64,000 bases of DNA. Origin: Oligoflexia bacterium. Lineage in GTDB: Bacteria > Bdellovibrionota > Bacteriovoracia > Bacteriovoracales > Bacteriovoracaceae. Below, piece by piece: positions 9,585 through 18,391 of the stretch. Location of the stretch: NCBI GenBank assembly GCA_015232355.1, contig JADFZW010000022.1, forward strand, positions 32,562-96,561, written 5' to 3'. Each line of letters starts with the position of its first letter. Positions within the stretch are counted from its first letter, which is position 1. The notes beneath the pieces are model-generated. The model was not told the origin of the DNA. It did not search any database and saw only the letters and a list, made by a program, of their open reading frames with translations. Made by a program: the position numbers and the translations under genes.

Positions 9585-11795
9585 TCATAGCAAATTGATA
9601 TAATTATCATTTAGTGAATCATCTTGATATTCATTTGGAAGAACGAAGATATTTTTATCTGTTAGTAGATCTTGAAACTCTTGCATAGATTTAAACAGAT
9701 TTATTTCATCTTCATCTTTTTTGCTTATCCCATACTCAAACAAAAAAGGAGTTTTATTTTTTGCATATAACTTTAATGTTACAAAAAGATATTTTGCTAA
9801 ATTTTCTTTAGGTAGGAGTGAGGCCATAAATCCCATTGCAAAAAGATTACATGTAAGAGAACGCCTAAAATTTTTAAAATGTCTTAGTTTACTTTGAGCA
9901 TTCAGATCATCATTTATCATAGGATGAAGATGTTCTATAAATCTGTTTAAAGCATTATGATATAAGCGACCTGCTCTTATAGTTTCAAGATATTGATCGG
10001 CCCTTTCTCTTAATTCTTCCTTTGAAAATGATTTCATATAAACAAAGGCACTTGGATCAAGCATTATTTGAAAAACTATCTTACTTTGTCTCTTTCTATT
10101 CAGGCGGTTTTTGAAATTTAAAAACCATTCTGCAAATGTATCATTATCATATATTAATTCAAATATTGATGGTGGTAAATTATTGCGCATATATTTGATA
10201 AAGGTTTTTATCTCAGTAATACCAAGAAAGGAATCATTTCTGGAAATAGATGTGCCTATCGTGTATAATTTAGAATCATTATTTATTAAGGCAAAATTAT
10301 TGTAAAGGATATTTTCTTTGACCACACCAAATAAAATCTTTGAATCTATACTCCAACTATTTAGAGGAAAGTATAGTCCATGCAATTCCCCTTTACGATC
10401 TACATACTCAATTTTATTTATTACGTTTTTGTTAGTTAAAGAAGAATCAGCAATAATTATAGATGTTTTAAGTTTTAGATTAGTTTTATTATATAAGTTA
10501 TTCCCTTCGAAAAGTCGAACAACTCTAGGATTGATATAATTATTTTTATCTTTTTCTGCTAATTGATAGGCCATTTCCAGTCCATGAATACGCTCTTCTT
10601 CTGGATCGAGCGTTTTCCCTCTGCTGGTTATGATCATCTCTTTGAATGTTTTACTAATTGATTTTATCTTAAAAAAATCATTGTATGCAGCTTGTGCGGA
10701 ACTATCGCTTAAATCAAAGATATAATCTACTATAAAATTTTTTCCTATCGACTTTTGAATATTCATTTCAATAGTACTAATTTGGATATCTGAATCCAAC
10801 TTACCATTTAAATACCTCACGCCTGCTCCGCTATGTGAGATAAAATTCAAAACAGGATCAGCGATTTTATGTATTACTTTTTCGATACTTGGAAAAAAAT
10901 TTAATTTAAATATTGGAGGTCCAACACTTATGCCTCCCTCTGCTCCAAACTCACTTGCTGGTTTTAATCGCAATCTAACTAATGATTTATTTAAATGTAT
11001 TACCTCAATTCGAAAAAGACCACTAAGAAAGAGTGATCCATGCAATTGAACATTTACATATTTTGCAGGAATATTAACTCTTGCACCTACCACTAGAGTT
11101 AGGTTTGTTTGAAATATTATCATCTCACCAACATCTAATGCCAAAGCATTTTTTGCATTAATGGGAAGATGTCGTATGTTAAATGGAGGTGCAATTAAAG
11201 CATTACTCTTTTTTTCAAAAAACCTTATTGAATAAAGGCCACTACCGGCCATTAATTTTAAGTATACTGGGAATTCTCCAATAAAATCTCCTGGGGATAT
11301 CGAGAATGCGAATTTTATTCTATCGAGCCGTACGAATTTTTTGCTATAACTAGGACTTCGGACATCGAGAAGAGTGGGATCAATTTCATTCACGATATAT
11401 GAATATGCTGGTGTAATTGAAAGACCTGGAATAATACTTATCTCTTTTTCTATCGAGAGTTTAAAGTGAAAGTTACGATGGACAGAATTGCTAGAATCCA
11501 TATTTGAGGAATCTTCATCTTTTGACATTTCATGGATCTTTTCAATTTCATCAAGATCGTTTGCTAATTGTGTTTTTGCGTGAAAGGATTCTAATTGGGT
11601 ATCCGTCAGCACTCTACCTTTTTTTATTTCAACTGAAGGATCAGTAATGGCAATCTCTTGTTGATTGTTTTCAGTATCAGTATCAGTATCAGTATCAGTA
11701 TCAGTATCAGTATTCGTACTTACATTCTCATTTGCTGTAGCAATATTGATAATAGTAAGTTCGAAAATTAAAGATGTAACTAAGATTAATATCAA
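9585..11795 (-). CDS. Large exported protein, unknown family, with Asp-Thr repeat
   Basis: About 736 residues with a secretion signal, then a hydrophilic Asp-Thr dipeptide run encoded by seven TCAGTA hexamers. No known domain was recognised. The segment DYIFDLSDSSAQAAYNDFF resembles LDFIFNIPFASAQARWRSFF of the protein at 23603-25663, and both carry a GG.SVG.P motif, so the two are probably distant paralogues. The start is uncertain. TTG at 11795 is the nearest usual start, but the frame stays open to ATT at 11825, adding a positively charged IKKIKIN head that completes the signal peptide. An ATG at 11832 with an upstream AAGGA is out of frame by one base, suggesting a frameshift or a base-call error. 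Confidence 0.7.
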   Translation of the reverse strand: MILILVTSLIFELTIINIATANENVSTNTDTDTDTDTDTDTENNQQEIAITDPSVEIKKGRVLTDTQLESFHAKTQLANDLDEIEKIHEMSKDEDSSNMDSSNSVHRNFHFKLSIEKEISIIPGLSITPAYSYIVNEIDPTLLDVRSPSYSKKFVRLDRIKFAFSISPGDFIGEFPVYLKLMAGSGLYSIRFFEKKSNALIAPPFNIRHLPINAKNALALDVGEMIIFQTNLTLVVGARVNIPAKYVNVQLHGSLFLSGLFRIEVIHLNKSLVRLRLKPASEFGAEGGISVGPPIFKLNFFPSIEKVIHKIADPVLNFISHSGAGVRYLNGKLDSDIQISTIEMNIQKSIGKNFIVDYIFDLSDSSAQAAYNDFFKIKSISKTFKEMIITSRGKTLDPEEERIHGLEMAYQLAEKDKNNYINPRVVRLFEGNNLYNKTNLKLKTSIIIADSSLTNKNVINKIEYVDRKGELHGLYFPLNSWSIDSKILFGVVKENILYNNFALINNDSKLYTIGTSISRNDSFLGITEIKTFIKYMRNNLPPSIFELIYDNDTFAEWFLNFKNRLNRKRQSKIVFQIMLDPSAFVYMKSFSKEELRERADQYLETIRAGRLYHNALNRFIEHLHPMINDDLNAQSKLRHFKNFRRSLTCNLFAMGFMASLLPKENLAKYLFVTLKLYAKNKTPFLFEYGISKKDEDEINLFKSMQEFQDLLTDKNIFVLPNEYQDDSLNDNYINLL
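11671..11712. repeat. Hexanucleotide array (TCAGTA)x7
   Basis: Seven perfect copies. On the coding strand they encode an Asp-Thr dipeptide run directly after the signal peptide of the 9585-11795 protein. Confidence 0.92.
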
Positions 11796-11912
11796 TACAA
11801 CAATGTTGATTTTTATCTTCTTAATAAATCATTTCCTTTTTTATAAGTAGATTAAACGAAATGCACTGGTATCATAAGTTCTATAAAGAATGATATACTC
11901 ATCTTTGATAAT

Positions 11913-11961
11913 GAACATTATTTCATCTTATGTTTAGTATTAAACCATGTGAGATGTGCTA
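11913..11961 (+). promoter_or_regulatory. 49-bp promoter box C
   Basis: ATGAA-N6-TTCAT dyad is perfect. The -35-like part is TTTAGTA and the -10-like part TGTGCTA, weaker than in other copies but at the same spacing. It lies 56 nt before the exported protein at 12018. Confidence 0.65.
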
Positions 11962-12017
11962 ATAATGATTTTTTTAACAAAGGTATAAACGTTTTCAACT
12001 AAGAAGGATTAATTATT

Positions 12018-12545
12018 ATGATCAAAAAAATTATTTCATCATTATTAACTATTACGTTGGTATTAGTATTTTTTACAACATTTACACAAAGGGTATTTAG
12101 TGAAGTACTAGATGTGAGCAAAAATCATCTATTGTTAAGTATAATGACTGATCAAGATACTAATAAATTATTCAAACTAAACATAGAGTACGATAATGCA
12201 AACAATATTAAAAGAGGTCAGTTTGAAAATGATATTTATACGGTAGAACAATTTATTACTAATTTACGAGAAGGACTTGTTCTACAAAAGGCAAAGGGGA
12301 TAGATGTAGTTATATTATCAAGCAATAATTTGAGTGCTGAAAACGGAGGATATATAGAATTAACATATTTAAGGAATGCTATTTTAAAAACATATTCTAC
12401 ATTTGGAATGCACTTGAAAAAATATAATAACAAATGGGCCTTGTATAATGATGATGATGAAATAATTAACACTTTATATATTGAAACTAAATATTTTTTC
12501 GGAATTCCTATTGGAATTAAACGAATTTTTGAAAATGATTTTTAA
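12018..12545 (+). CDS. Small exported protein, unknown
   Basis: A 175-residue protein with a clear signal peptide (KK at residues 3-4, hydrophobic core to about residue 22, cleavage near VFSEV). The mature part shows no recognisable domain; it is a mixed alpha/beta sequence with an acidic DDDDE patch near residue 148. AGAAGGATT lies before ATG. It stands alone under promoter box C, and a thiol peroxidase remnant follows on the opposite strand. A periplasmic location is inferred. Confidence 0.7.
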   Translation: MIKKIISSLLTITLVLVFFTTFTQRVFSEVLDVSKNHLLLSIMTDQDTNKLFKLNIEYDNANNIKRGQFENDIYTVEQFITNLREGLVLQKAKGIDVVILSSNNLSAENGGYIELTYLRNAILKTYSTFGMHLKKYNNKWALYNDDDEIINTLYIETKYFFGIPIGIKRIFENDF

Positions 12546-12552
12546 ACATGTT

Positions 12553-12812
12553 TTATTTTATTTGAGAACATAATCCAGCCAACGGTGAATCAATAATTTC
12601 TAAATTATAATCTTTTGCAAAACTGCTTCTGAATGTTGAATGAGTTATAGAGTTATTTACATCTTCAGTCCATAAAATCTCTTTTGTGCAAAAGAAAGAT
12701 CTGCTGAAATGTTAAATCCTACTACATTCTCAAGATCAGTAGCTTCTTGATTAAATCTTCTTACAGAAGTTGCACAAGTGGGAGTATCGAGAATTGGAAA
12801 TATATTAAGAAT
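12553..12812 (-). pseudogene. tpx: Decayed thiol peroxidase (tpx) fragment
   Basis: Minus-strand translation gives [20 protein letters not shown] followed by ATDLENVV and [14 protein letters not shown], the core of Tpx including the peroxidatic Cys (PTC). A one-base deletion after RFYG shifts frame. In the other frame the match resumes with [20 protein letters not shown] and SPLAGL. The resolving Cys of the usual RFCG is Tyr. The N-terminal 50 or so residues are unrecognisable with a stop just upstream, and the C-terminus ends early. No start codon or intact frame remains, so this is a pseudogene of a periplasmic or cytosolic lipid-hydroperoxide reductase. Confidence 0.85.
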
Positions 12813-12869
12813 TCATGAAGTTAAACGATATTCAACAGGTGACATTTATAATTTTTTTTATAGAAAAGT

Positions 12870-12918
12870 GAAGTTTATTTCATCTTATGTTTGATATTTA
12901 TTCATGGAGAAAATGATA
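12870..12918 (+). promoter_or_regulatory. 49-bp promoter box D, drives DUF883/YqjE pair
   Basis: GTGAA-N6-TTCAT, TTGATA, 16-bp spacer, ATGATA. It ends 40 nt before the DUF883 start codon and immediately follows the tpx remnant. Confidence 0.75.
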
Positions 12919-12958
12919 TTAAAGTTTTCTATCAAATTTAAAGATACCAGGAGAGCAT

Positions 12959-13252
12959 ATGAATGTTAAAGAAGCATTAGAAGTTTTAGAATCGGCAGCA
13001 GCAAATGGTAATAGTGATGTGAAAAATATTTTATCATCAGATTATCAAAATTTAAGAAAGGCAATTATGTCAAGCGCACCACATCTTGCTTGGAACAAAG
13101 TAAAAGATGCAAAAGATTCAGCATTAGATTTCACATGTGATAAAGCAGATTTATTAAATAAGTCTTTTCATGAAAGTCCTTGGTATTACTTAGGTGGAGC
13201 AACTATTGTTTCCGTGGCCATTGGATTTTTACTTGGTAGAAGTATGAAATAA
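12959..13252 (+). CDS. DUF883 (ElaB/YqjD-like) membrane-anchored protein
   Basis: A 97-residue protein with a helical N-terminal region and one C-terminal transmembrane helix beginning ESPWYYLGGATIV and ending GFLLGRSMK, the family hallmark. Relatives (ElaB, YqjD) are tail-anchored inner-membrane proteins that bind ribosomes in stationary phase. The next gene starts 1 nt after the stop, as in the yqjD-yqjE arrangement. CAGGAG precedes ATG. Transcription most likely starts at promoter box D. Confidence 0.8.
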   Translation: MNVKEALEVLESAAANGNSDVKNILSSDYQNLRKAIMSSAPHLAWNKVKDAKDSALDFTCDKADLLNKSFHESPWYYLGGATIVSVAIGFLLGRSMK

Positions 13253-13253
13253 G

Positions 13254-13619
13254 ATGCTGAAAATATTTCAATCAATATTGAATTTAATATTGCAATCATT
13301 TATAGATAAGATTGCTGTCATTGTTAAAATTCGCTTGCTTCTTATTCTTGTACAATTAGTTGCAGGAATTCGTTTGTTTGTTATTTATGTAACTTTAGCA
13401 ATAGTATCAGCAGTGATGTGTGCGATCTCGTTATTTATAGGTATTACAAATATGATTCAACAATATACGAACAGCGGTCATTTTACTTATAATGGTCTTA
13501 TGATTTTTTGTTCAATCGTTTTTGTATTCACACTTCTTTTATTTTTGATACTCATCAGTGAAAAGTTTTGGCTTAAAGCACTTAAGATTGATCAGATGAT
13601 TAATGATGTTCGTCGATAG
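13254..13619 (+). CDS. YqjE-like / phage-holin-superfamily-III-like membrane protein
   Basis: A 121-residue protein with two long hydrophobic segments (about residues 35-62 and 80-102) and amphipathic ends, the layout of YqjE-type proteins encoded after DUF883 genes. The family match rests on topology and gene order rather than on a motif, so it is moderate. It is translationally coupled to the DUF883 gene. A 35-nt duplicate of the OmpA-lipoprotein signal region begins inside its stop region at 13613. Confidence 0.6.
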   Translation: MLKIFQSILNLILQSFIDKIAVIVKIRLLLILVQLVAGIRLFVIYVTLAIVSAVMCAISLFIGITNMIQQYTNSGHFTYNGLMIFCSIVFVFTLLLFLILISEKFWLKALKIDQMINDVRR

Positions 13620-13647
13620 TTGTAACAACTATGTTTTCTTGTAGTCA
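13613..13647 (+). repeat. Duplicate of OmpA-lipoprotein signal-peptide DNA
   Basis: 32 of 35 bases match 5042-5076, which encodes SLVATTMFSCS of the OmpA lipoprotein. The copy overlaps the stop codon of the YqjE-like gene and is not in a usable reading frame. It looks like the scar of a duplicated or recombined gene. Confidence 0.65.
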
Positions 13648-13690
13648 GTCTTTTATAATAATATTAATAAATGGCAGTTAATTTTAAACA

Positions 13691-14698
13691 ATGAAAGATC
13701 CATACGAAATATTAGGAGTTTTAAAAACCGCAAATCAGAATGAAATTAAAAAAGCATATCATAAAAAGGCTAAAAAATTTCATCCTGATTTAAATCCAGG
13801 AAATAAAAGTGCTGAACTAACGTTTAAAGATATTTCTTTAGCATATGAAATTATTGGCAACAAAGAAGAACGTGAAAAGTATGATAGTGGTAAAACAGTT
13901 CAGCAGCAACAAGAAAGGCAACAAGAAAAGCAGCAAGAACAAGAGAATGCTTTTAATTGGCAAAACAATAGTAAAAATACATTTTATAATAGAACAAAAG
14001 AAAATAATGATCGTTTCTCATATTCATTTGCAGAGGATTTTGGGGAAAATAATAGTGATTTCTTAGAGAATCTTTTTCGTTCAACAATGAGATCTAGTTA
14101 TAAAAATGAGCAAAAAGATACTTCGAATACTTATTTTGAAAATGATGAATTTTATCAGATGGAAGTGGATTTTAAGGACGCAATATTAGGTGCAAATCGT
14201 GAGATTACCTTTCCGAATGGGAAGCGTTTGCAGATAAAAATTCCACCAGGAGTAGAAAGTGGTACTAAACTGCGATTTAAAAATCAAGGAAGTGTAAGAA
14301 GAAGTGGCCCATTTACAGAATCTAAAAGATCCTCAGTAGAAAATGAGAAGAGATATCGTGGAGATGCATATGTTGAAATCACAGTTAAACCTCTTAAAGG
14401 ATTTAGACGTGTAGGAAACACTATTGAAACAGAAGTGTCAATTAGTTTCATTGAAGCTTTATTAGGGGCCGAGATTAAGATTTCGACTATAGATGGATTT
14501 GTGATGCTAAAAATACCGTCGGGAACAGATACGGGAAGTCGTCTGCGCATTCGTGGTAAGGGAGTAGTTTTAGCAAAAGGAAGAGGAGATCAGATTGTAC
14601 TTATAAAAGTTGTCTTACCTAAAATTATCAATACAGAGTTACAGAAGTCCATACGCGATTGGAAGGGAAAATATTCCTACAATCCAAGAGAAGATTAG
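13691..14698 (+). CDS. cbpA: DnaJ-like co-chaperone without zinc finger (CbpA type)
   Basis: 335 residues. The J-domain occupies residues 1-65 with the HPD motif at 31-33, which stimulates the DnaK ATPase. A Gln/Glu-rich linker (about 73-90) follows, then a G/F-poor region and two DnaJ C-terminal substrate-binding beta domains (from about residue 155: DFKDAILGANREITF, KIPPGVESGTKLRFKNQG, and later KIPSGTDTGSRLRIRGKG). No CxxCxGxG repeats are present, so it is CbpA-type rather than true DnaJ. No strong ribosome-binding site precedes the ATG. The sensor kinase gene follows 39 nt downstream. Confidence 0.85.
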   Translation: MKDPYEILGVLKTANQNEIKKAYHKKAKKFHPDLNPGNKSAELTFKDISLAYEIIGNKEEREKYDSGKTVQQQQERQQEKQQEQENAFNWQNNSKNTFYNRTKENNDRFSYSFAEDFGENNSDFLENLFRSTMRSSYKNEQKDTSNTYFENDEFYQMEVDFKDAILGANREITFPNGKRLQIKIPPGVESGTKLRFKNQGSVRRSGPFTESKRSSVENEKRYRGDAYVEITVKPLKGFRRVGNTIETEVSISFIEALLGAEIKISTIDGFVMLKIPSGTDTGSRLRIRGKGVVLAKGRGDQIVLIKVVLPKIINTELQKSIRDWKGKYSYNPRED

Positions 14699-14737
14699 GA
14701 ATGATTTAAAACAAGCAAAAAAAAGGAGTTAAAAATA

Positions 14738-15805
14738 ATGAGTAGTAAAATATTTAATTGGAAATATAAAGATCAAAAAACTAATGAAGAGCTTGCAGAA
14801 GAAAGAGATCGCTCTAATATTTATTCTTTTCTCAAGAACTCTAGATTTAGAACAGGGATTGAAGATAAGTCATCAATTCATCCTCTATTAATTTCAATTG
14901 TTATAACATTAGTTTATGTCGTACTTATTTCAATTTATATTTGGTTTTCAAGTACATATGCTTCAAATGTTTCCTCAACCAAGATTGAATTAGAACAAAT
15001 AGAATTAACTAAAGGATTATTTTTTGTTTTAGTTACAGGATTGATCTTATTTATTTCATTTTATTTAATGTTTAGAAAAATGAAAATAAAAGATGAAATT
15101 ATAATTACACAAAATAAATCAATAATTTTATCGGAAGGGACTATCACTTCAGGTATATTTTCGATGTCGGTTTGTCATGATATAGGTAATTTGCTGAATA
15201 TTATAGTAGGCAATGCGAGCATGTTAGGGATGACAAATAATTTAACTGCCAGCGAGAAGGAAAATATAAGTGCAATTTATCTTGCATCAGAGAATATAAA
15301 AGAGCTTTTACAACGAATGATGGATGCAGGTAAAGGACGTGTTCCGAATCAAAAAGTTTTTGTTGATCTAACCATGATAGTTAAAGAGATTATTTGTTTT
15401 GCAAAATTTCATAACAAAATAAAAAAATGCAATATACGTCAAGATGTACCTGTTAATTTACGAGTAAATATAAACACACTTCTTTTTAGTATGGCCTTAA
15501 TGAATATGATTCTTAATTCAGCAGAAGCATGTAATAATTCAGGTGAAATACTTATCAAATTAAAACAGCAAGATAGTATTGTATCTCTTGAAGTTCACGA
15601 TAATGGTCCTGGAATCAGCGATGAAACTAAGAAGAAAATATTTAATCCATTTTTTACAACAAAACTAAATGGCAATGGACTGGGTCTTTTATCACTTAAA
15701 ATATTTACTGATCAATGTAATGGTAAGATAGAAATTACAAAATCAGAACTTGGAGGTGCATGTTTTTCTATTTCATTTCCAACCTCTTTAAATCAGAAAT
15801 TATAA
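14738..15805 (+). CDS. Membrane sensor histidine kinase, orphan
   Basis: 355 residues. Two transmembrane helices (about 50-72 and 90-112) with a short loop, so little periplasmic sensing domain. A dimerisation/phosphoacceptor segment has His147 in SVCHDIGNLLN. The HATPase domain shows the N box (MILNSAEACN), G1 (DNGPGIS), F box (NPFFTTK) and G2 (NGLGL). No response regulator gene is adjacent. It sits on the same strand as cbpA with AAAAAAGGAG before ATG. It could phosphorylate the unknown regulator of the 49-bp boxes, but that is speculation. Confidence 0.85.
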   Translation: MSSKIFNWKYKDQKTNEELAEERDRSNIYSFLKNSRFRTGIEDKSSIHPLLISIVITLVYVVLISIYIWFSSTYASNVSSTKIELEQIELTKGLFFVLVTGLILFISFYLMFRKMKIKDEIIITQNKSIILSEGTITSGIFSMSVCHDIGNLLNIIVGNASMLGMTNNLTASEKENISAIYLASENIKELLQRMMDAGKGRVPNQKVFVDLTMIVKEIICFAKFHNKIKKCNIRQDVPVNLRVNINTLLFSMALMNMILNSAEACNNSGEILIKLKQQDSIVSLEVHDNGPGISDETKKKIFNPFFTTKLNGNGLGLLSLKIFTDQCNGKIEITKSELGGACFSISFPTSLNQKL

Positions 15806-15820
15806 AAATGATAACCTAAT

Positions 15821-16819
15821 TCATTCATTAGTTGATTTGCAAAGTGAATTGAAAGTACGTTCGTCTAGTGAAAGAGTGTCTCCATCTAACATTAATCTAT
15901 CGATATATTTATGACTAAAATTTAATTCCATATTTTTGATAATTTTATCATATCGATTAAATCTCTCGATAACTTCCAGATTATTTTTTTTCTTATCACA
16001 AAATGGAAGTAAATGTTGTTTTACTAATGTCCAGCGCTTTGGTGAATAAACGCTGTTATAATAGGTTTCATCAAAATATGGATTAACATAATCTCTTAAA
16101 TCTAAATCTCTTGTCATTACCCATTCTCCATCGACAACATCAAGATAAGGTTTATCCCCCAAGCACAAACTTTCAAAAAAAAGTAGGCCTTGGAAATTTG
16201 CTTCAATATCAGCATAGGAAAGGACTCCAGAGCTCTTGAGGCCAGCAAGACCCATTTCGCTTTTTAATCCCAAATTGGTTACTTTCTCATAAATATCATC
16301 TTTATCAAGACCTTTACGTAATCCTCTTGAATAAGACATAAAATAAACAATACCCATTCCAAAAAAATGAGAGATCTTATCACTACCAAAATATATGCCA
16401 TTTATATTAATGGTTGGACAACTATTAAGAAGAAATTTACTCTTATTTTCTTCACGATAAATTGATTTGTTTAAATATTCATGTTGACTTGTCGGATACC
16501 TTGGAATCCGATCGATCTCAGAATTTTTATTAATCCATTTAGAGGTATTGGTTTCAATCCATCCATTAGTATCGATAGCTATTCTCATAGCTACTCTCCA
16601 ACAACTGCGATTCATAATACTTCTATTGATTTTATCCAACCGATGCTTAATTATTTGATTGAAATGTTTGTTAATTATTTCTGAAGAATCTGATATTTTT
16701 TCACCCCAACTAAGAAAGTTGTCAGTTTCCTCTGCACATAAATCTCCAATAGGGAGGATAAAAAATAGCATTAAAATAAACAGTGTAATTTTTAAAATTT
16801 CATGAAATTTTTGTAACAT
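15821..16819 (-). CDS. Exported protein with GSDKxxHFxG motif, unknown
   Basis: 332 residues with a signal peptide (cleavage near LCAEE). No certain family. The centre reads YFGSDKISHFFGMGIVYF, a conserved-looking polar/His motif seen in exported proteins of uncertain function, followed by SSGVLSYADIEANFQGL. Several Cys and Trp residues suggest a folded periplasmic domain. AAAGGAG precedes ATG. The gene is convergent with the histidine kinase (15-nt gap). Confidence 0.65.
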   Translation of the reverse strand: MLQKFHEILKITLFILMLFFILPIGDLCAEETDNFLSWGEKISDSSEIINKHFNQIIKHRLDKINRSIMNRSCWRVAMRIAIDTNGWIETNTSKWINKNSEIDRIPRYPTSQHEYLNKSIYREENKSKFLLNSCPTININGIYFGSDKISHFFGMGIVYFMSYSRGLRKGLDKDDIYEKVTNLGLKSEMGLAGLKSSGVLSYADIEANFQGLLFFESLCLGDKPYLDVVDGEWVMTRDLDLRDYVNPYFDETYYNSVYSPKRWTLVKQHLLPFCDKKKNNLEVIERFNRYDKIIKNMELNFSHKYIDRLMLDGDTLSLDERTFNSLCKSTNE

Positions 16820-17058
16820 AAGAAACTCCTTTAAATGTTATTTAAAATTATTATTAAATATTAAAGAGAAGTTCAAAGAAGCAATAAAATATTTTGATAT
16901 ATAAATATTTTATTAAATTAAGAATTCATCTATTAATAAAAATATTTAATCTAAAAAAAATTTAATCTAAAAAGATGAACTGGGGAGTAGTCTTGTACAT
17001 CAGAAAAATATTTTAATCTATTTAAAATTAGGATTTATAAATTCAAGTTAGCACATCC

Positions 17059-17126
17059 CTAATTAGAGTGCCATGCTCTTTTGGTTTCGCAGTTGCGAAA
17101 CCAAAAGAGCATGGCACTCTAATTAG
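17059..17126. terminator. 33-bp perfect inverted repeat with 2-nt loop
   Basis: Arms 17059-17091 and 17094-17126 are perfect complements around a GT loop. The right arm includes the TAG stop of the minus-strand gene at 17119. There is no U-tract on either strand downstream. It may be a very stable 3' hairpin protecting or terminating that mRNA, or a small palindromic insertion. The terminator label is tentative. Confidence 0.5.
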
Positions 17127-18057
17127 AAAAAAGTGTTTGCAATTTCATTCGTTGAATAGGATTAGAGTTACCCAATTGATAAGCGGCCTCGATAATGGCA
17201 AATCTTGTTTTAGCGGGAACTCCATTTAGTCCCCAAATATTATTAACAATCTCAGCAGCATGCCTTGGAGTACAACCACTAAATGATAAAATCATTCCAA
17301 AGACACTCGGACCTCTATGTTTTTGAGCATCACATCCTACGGCAATGTAATGGTGTTTTTCAGCACAATCAAGAAAATTATTTTCTTCATAGAAAAAAGA
17401 ACCTCTAAGTTTTCTCATAAACATCCAAGAGGCCAGTCTTGGAAATACAAGAGAGACACCACTGATGTGTTTATAATTGAATTTATTTGCAGCAACTTTA
17501 TTAGTTCTTCCCACGTACCATGTACAATAGGAATTTTCACTTATAGAAGAAGAATAATTGGTTGCAAGCTTCGCCATCTCCTTTGTGGTAGATTTACCTA
17601 TGGCCATTCCAGCAACTACAACTGATCCTAATTGAAAGAGATGTAAACGTTGGATGCTTTTTTGATCGATAGAGTTCAGTGCAGTTGATGTATTATTGTT
17701 ATTGTTATTGTTATTGTTATTATTATACTTGACTTCAAAATTAGCAAATTTATTAGGGTCACAATATGTAGGTTCAATAGTGGTTTTTTGATTGTTTTTT
17801 TGCAAATAGATACTTGAATTATTTTCTTCATCTAAATTAATAGTATCTACATTAAAATCATTTTCTGAGATTTTATTATCCCAATATTCATCAGAGAAAA
17901 TGTTATCGCAATCATTATCATAACATTGTTCAAGATCAATGTTATTGGCAGCAAAAGTAAAATTAGAGGTAGAGACAAAGGTAACAAAAGTGAAAATAAA
18001 GAAAATTGAAAAAAAGAAAGTTGAAAAAAAGAAAATAGAACTTCTCGAGATAATCAT
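17119..18057 (-). CDS. Exported protein with poly-Asn tract, unknown
   Basis: 312 residues with a long Phe-rich signal sequence (cleavage near FAANN). An Asn run (about residues 114-123) arises from ATTGTT hexamers. The C-terminal half contains SYCTWYVGR, DCAEKHHYIAVGCDA and FSGCTPRHAAEIV, rich in Cys and His, but I do not recognise the fold. The last codons lie inside the right arm of a 33-bp palindrome. A hairpin (TTCTGATC/GATCAGAA, 18077-18103) sits just upstream of the start in the leader. GAAAGGGAATTC precedes ATG. Confidence 0.65.
   Translation of the reverse strand: MIISRSSIFFFSTFFFSIFFIFTFVTFVSTSNFTFAANNIDLEQCYDNDCDNIFSDEYWDNKISENDFNVDTINLDEENNSSIYLQKNNQKTTIEPTYCDPNKFANFEVKYNNNNNNNNNNNTSTALNSIDQKSIQRLHLFQLGSVVVAGMAIGKSTTKEMAKLATNYSSSISENSYCTWYVGRTNKVAANKFNYKHISGVSLVFPRLASWMFMRKLRGSFFYEENNFLDCAEKHHYIAVGCDAQKHRGPSVFGMILSFSGCTPRHAAEIVNNIWGLNGVPAKTRFAIIEAAYQLGNSNPIQRMKLQTLFSN
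17695..17718. repeat. Hexanucleotide array (ATTGTT)x4
   Basis: Four perfect copies followed by ATTATT. On the coding strand they encode a poly-Asn run in the exported protein at 17119-18057. Confidence 0.88.
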
Positions 18058-18295
18058 GTGAATTCCCTTTCGATTGTTCTGATCCTCAAAAAATTGATCA
18101 GAAGTTAATATTAGTGGCCCTTAATCCCAACGGAAATGAAACAAATAAAGAAATTTCCTATTTTTTATAATGTTTTTTGGTGGGACATAAAAATATCTAT
18201 ATAAATTGTTAATGATAATTACCATACAGCACGTTGATCTAAATAAAAAGTGAAAGATAGGTTAAGAATTTGTTAAGAAGAATGTTTCATGAAGT

Positions 18296-18344
18296 AAACA
18301 TAATTTCATCTTATGTTTAGTATTTATTTATATGATAAATGTTA
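18296..18344 (+). promoter_or_regulatory. 49-bp promoter box E, drives cotH
   Basis: The upstream dyad is imperfect (GTAAA-N6-TTCAT). A TTTAGTA -35-like element and ATGTTA at the end keep the standard spacing. The ATG at 18332 lies inside this box, so it is not the cotH start. Confidence 0.7.
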
Positions 18345-18391
18345 AGGTTCGTTTCTTTTTACAATGTAATTATCAAAAAAGGAGTTCGAGA

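Noticed and set aside
10111..10539. Plus-strand open frames inside the 9585-11795 gene
   Set aside because: They have no ribosome-binding sites and mirror the strongly coding opposite strand.
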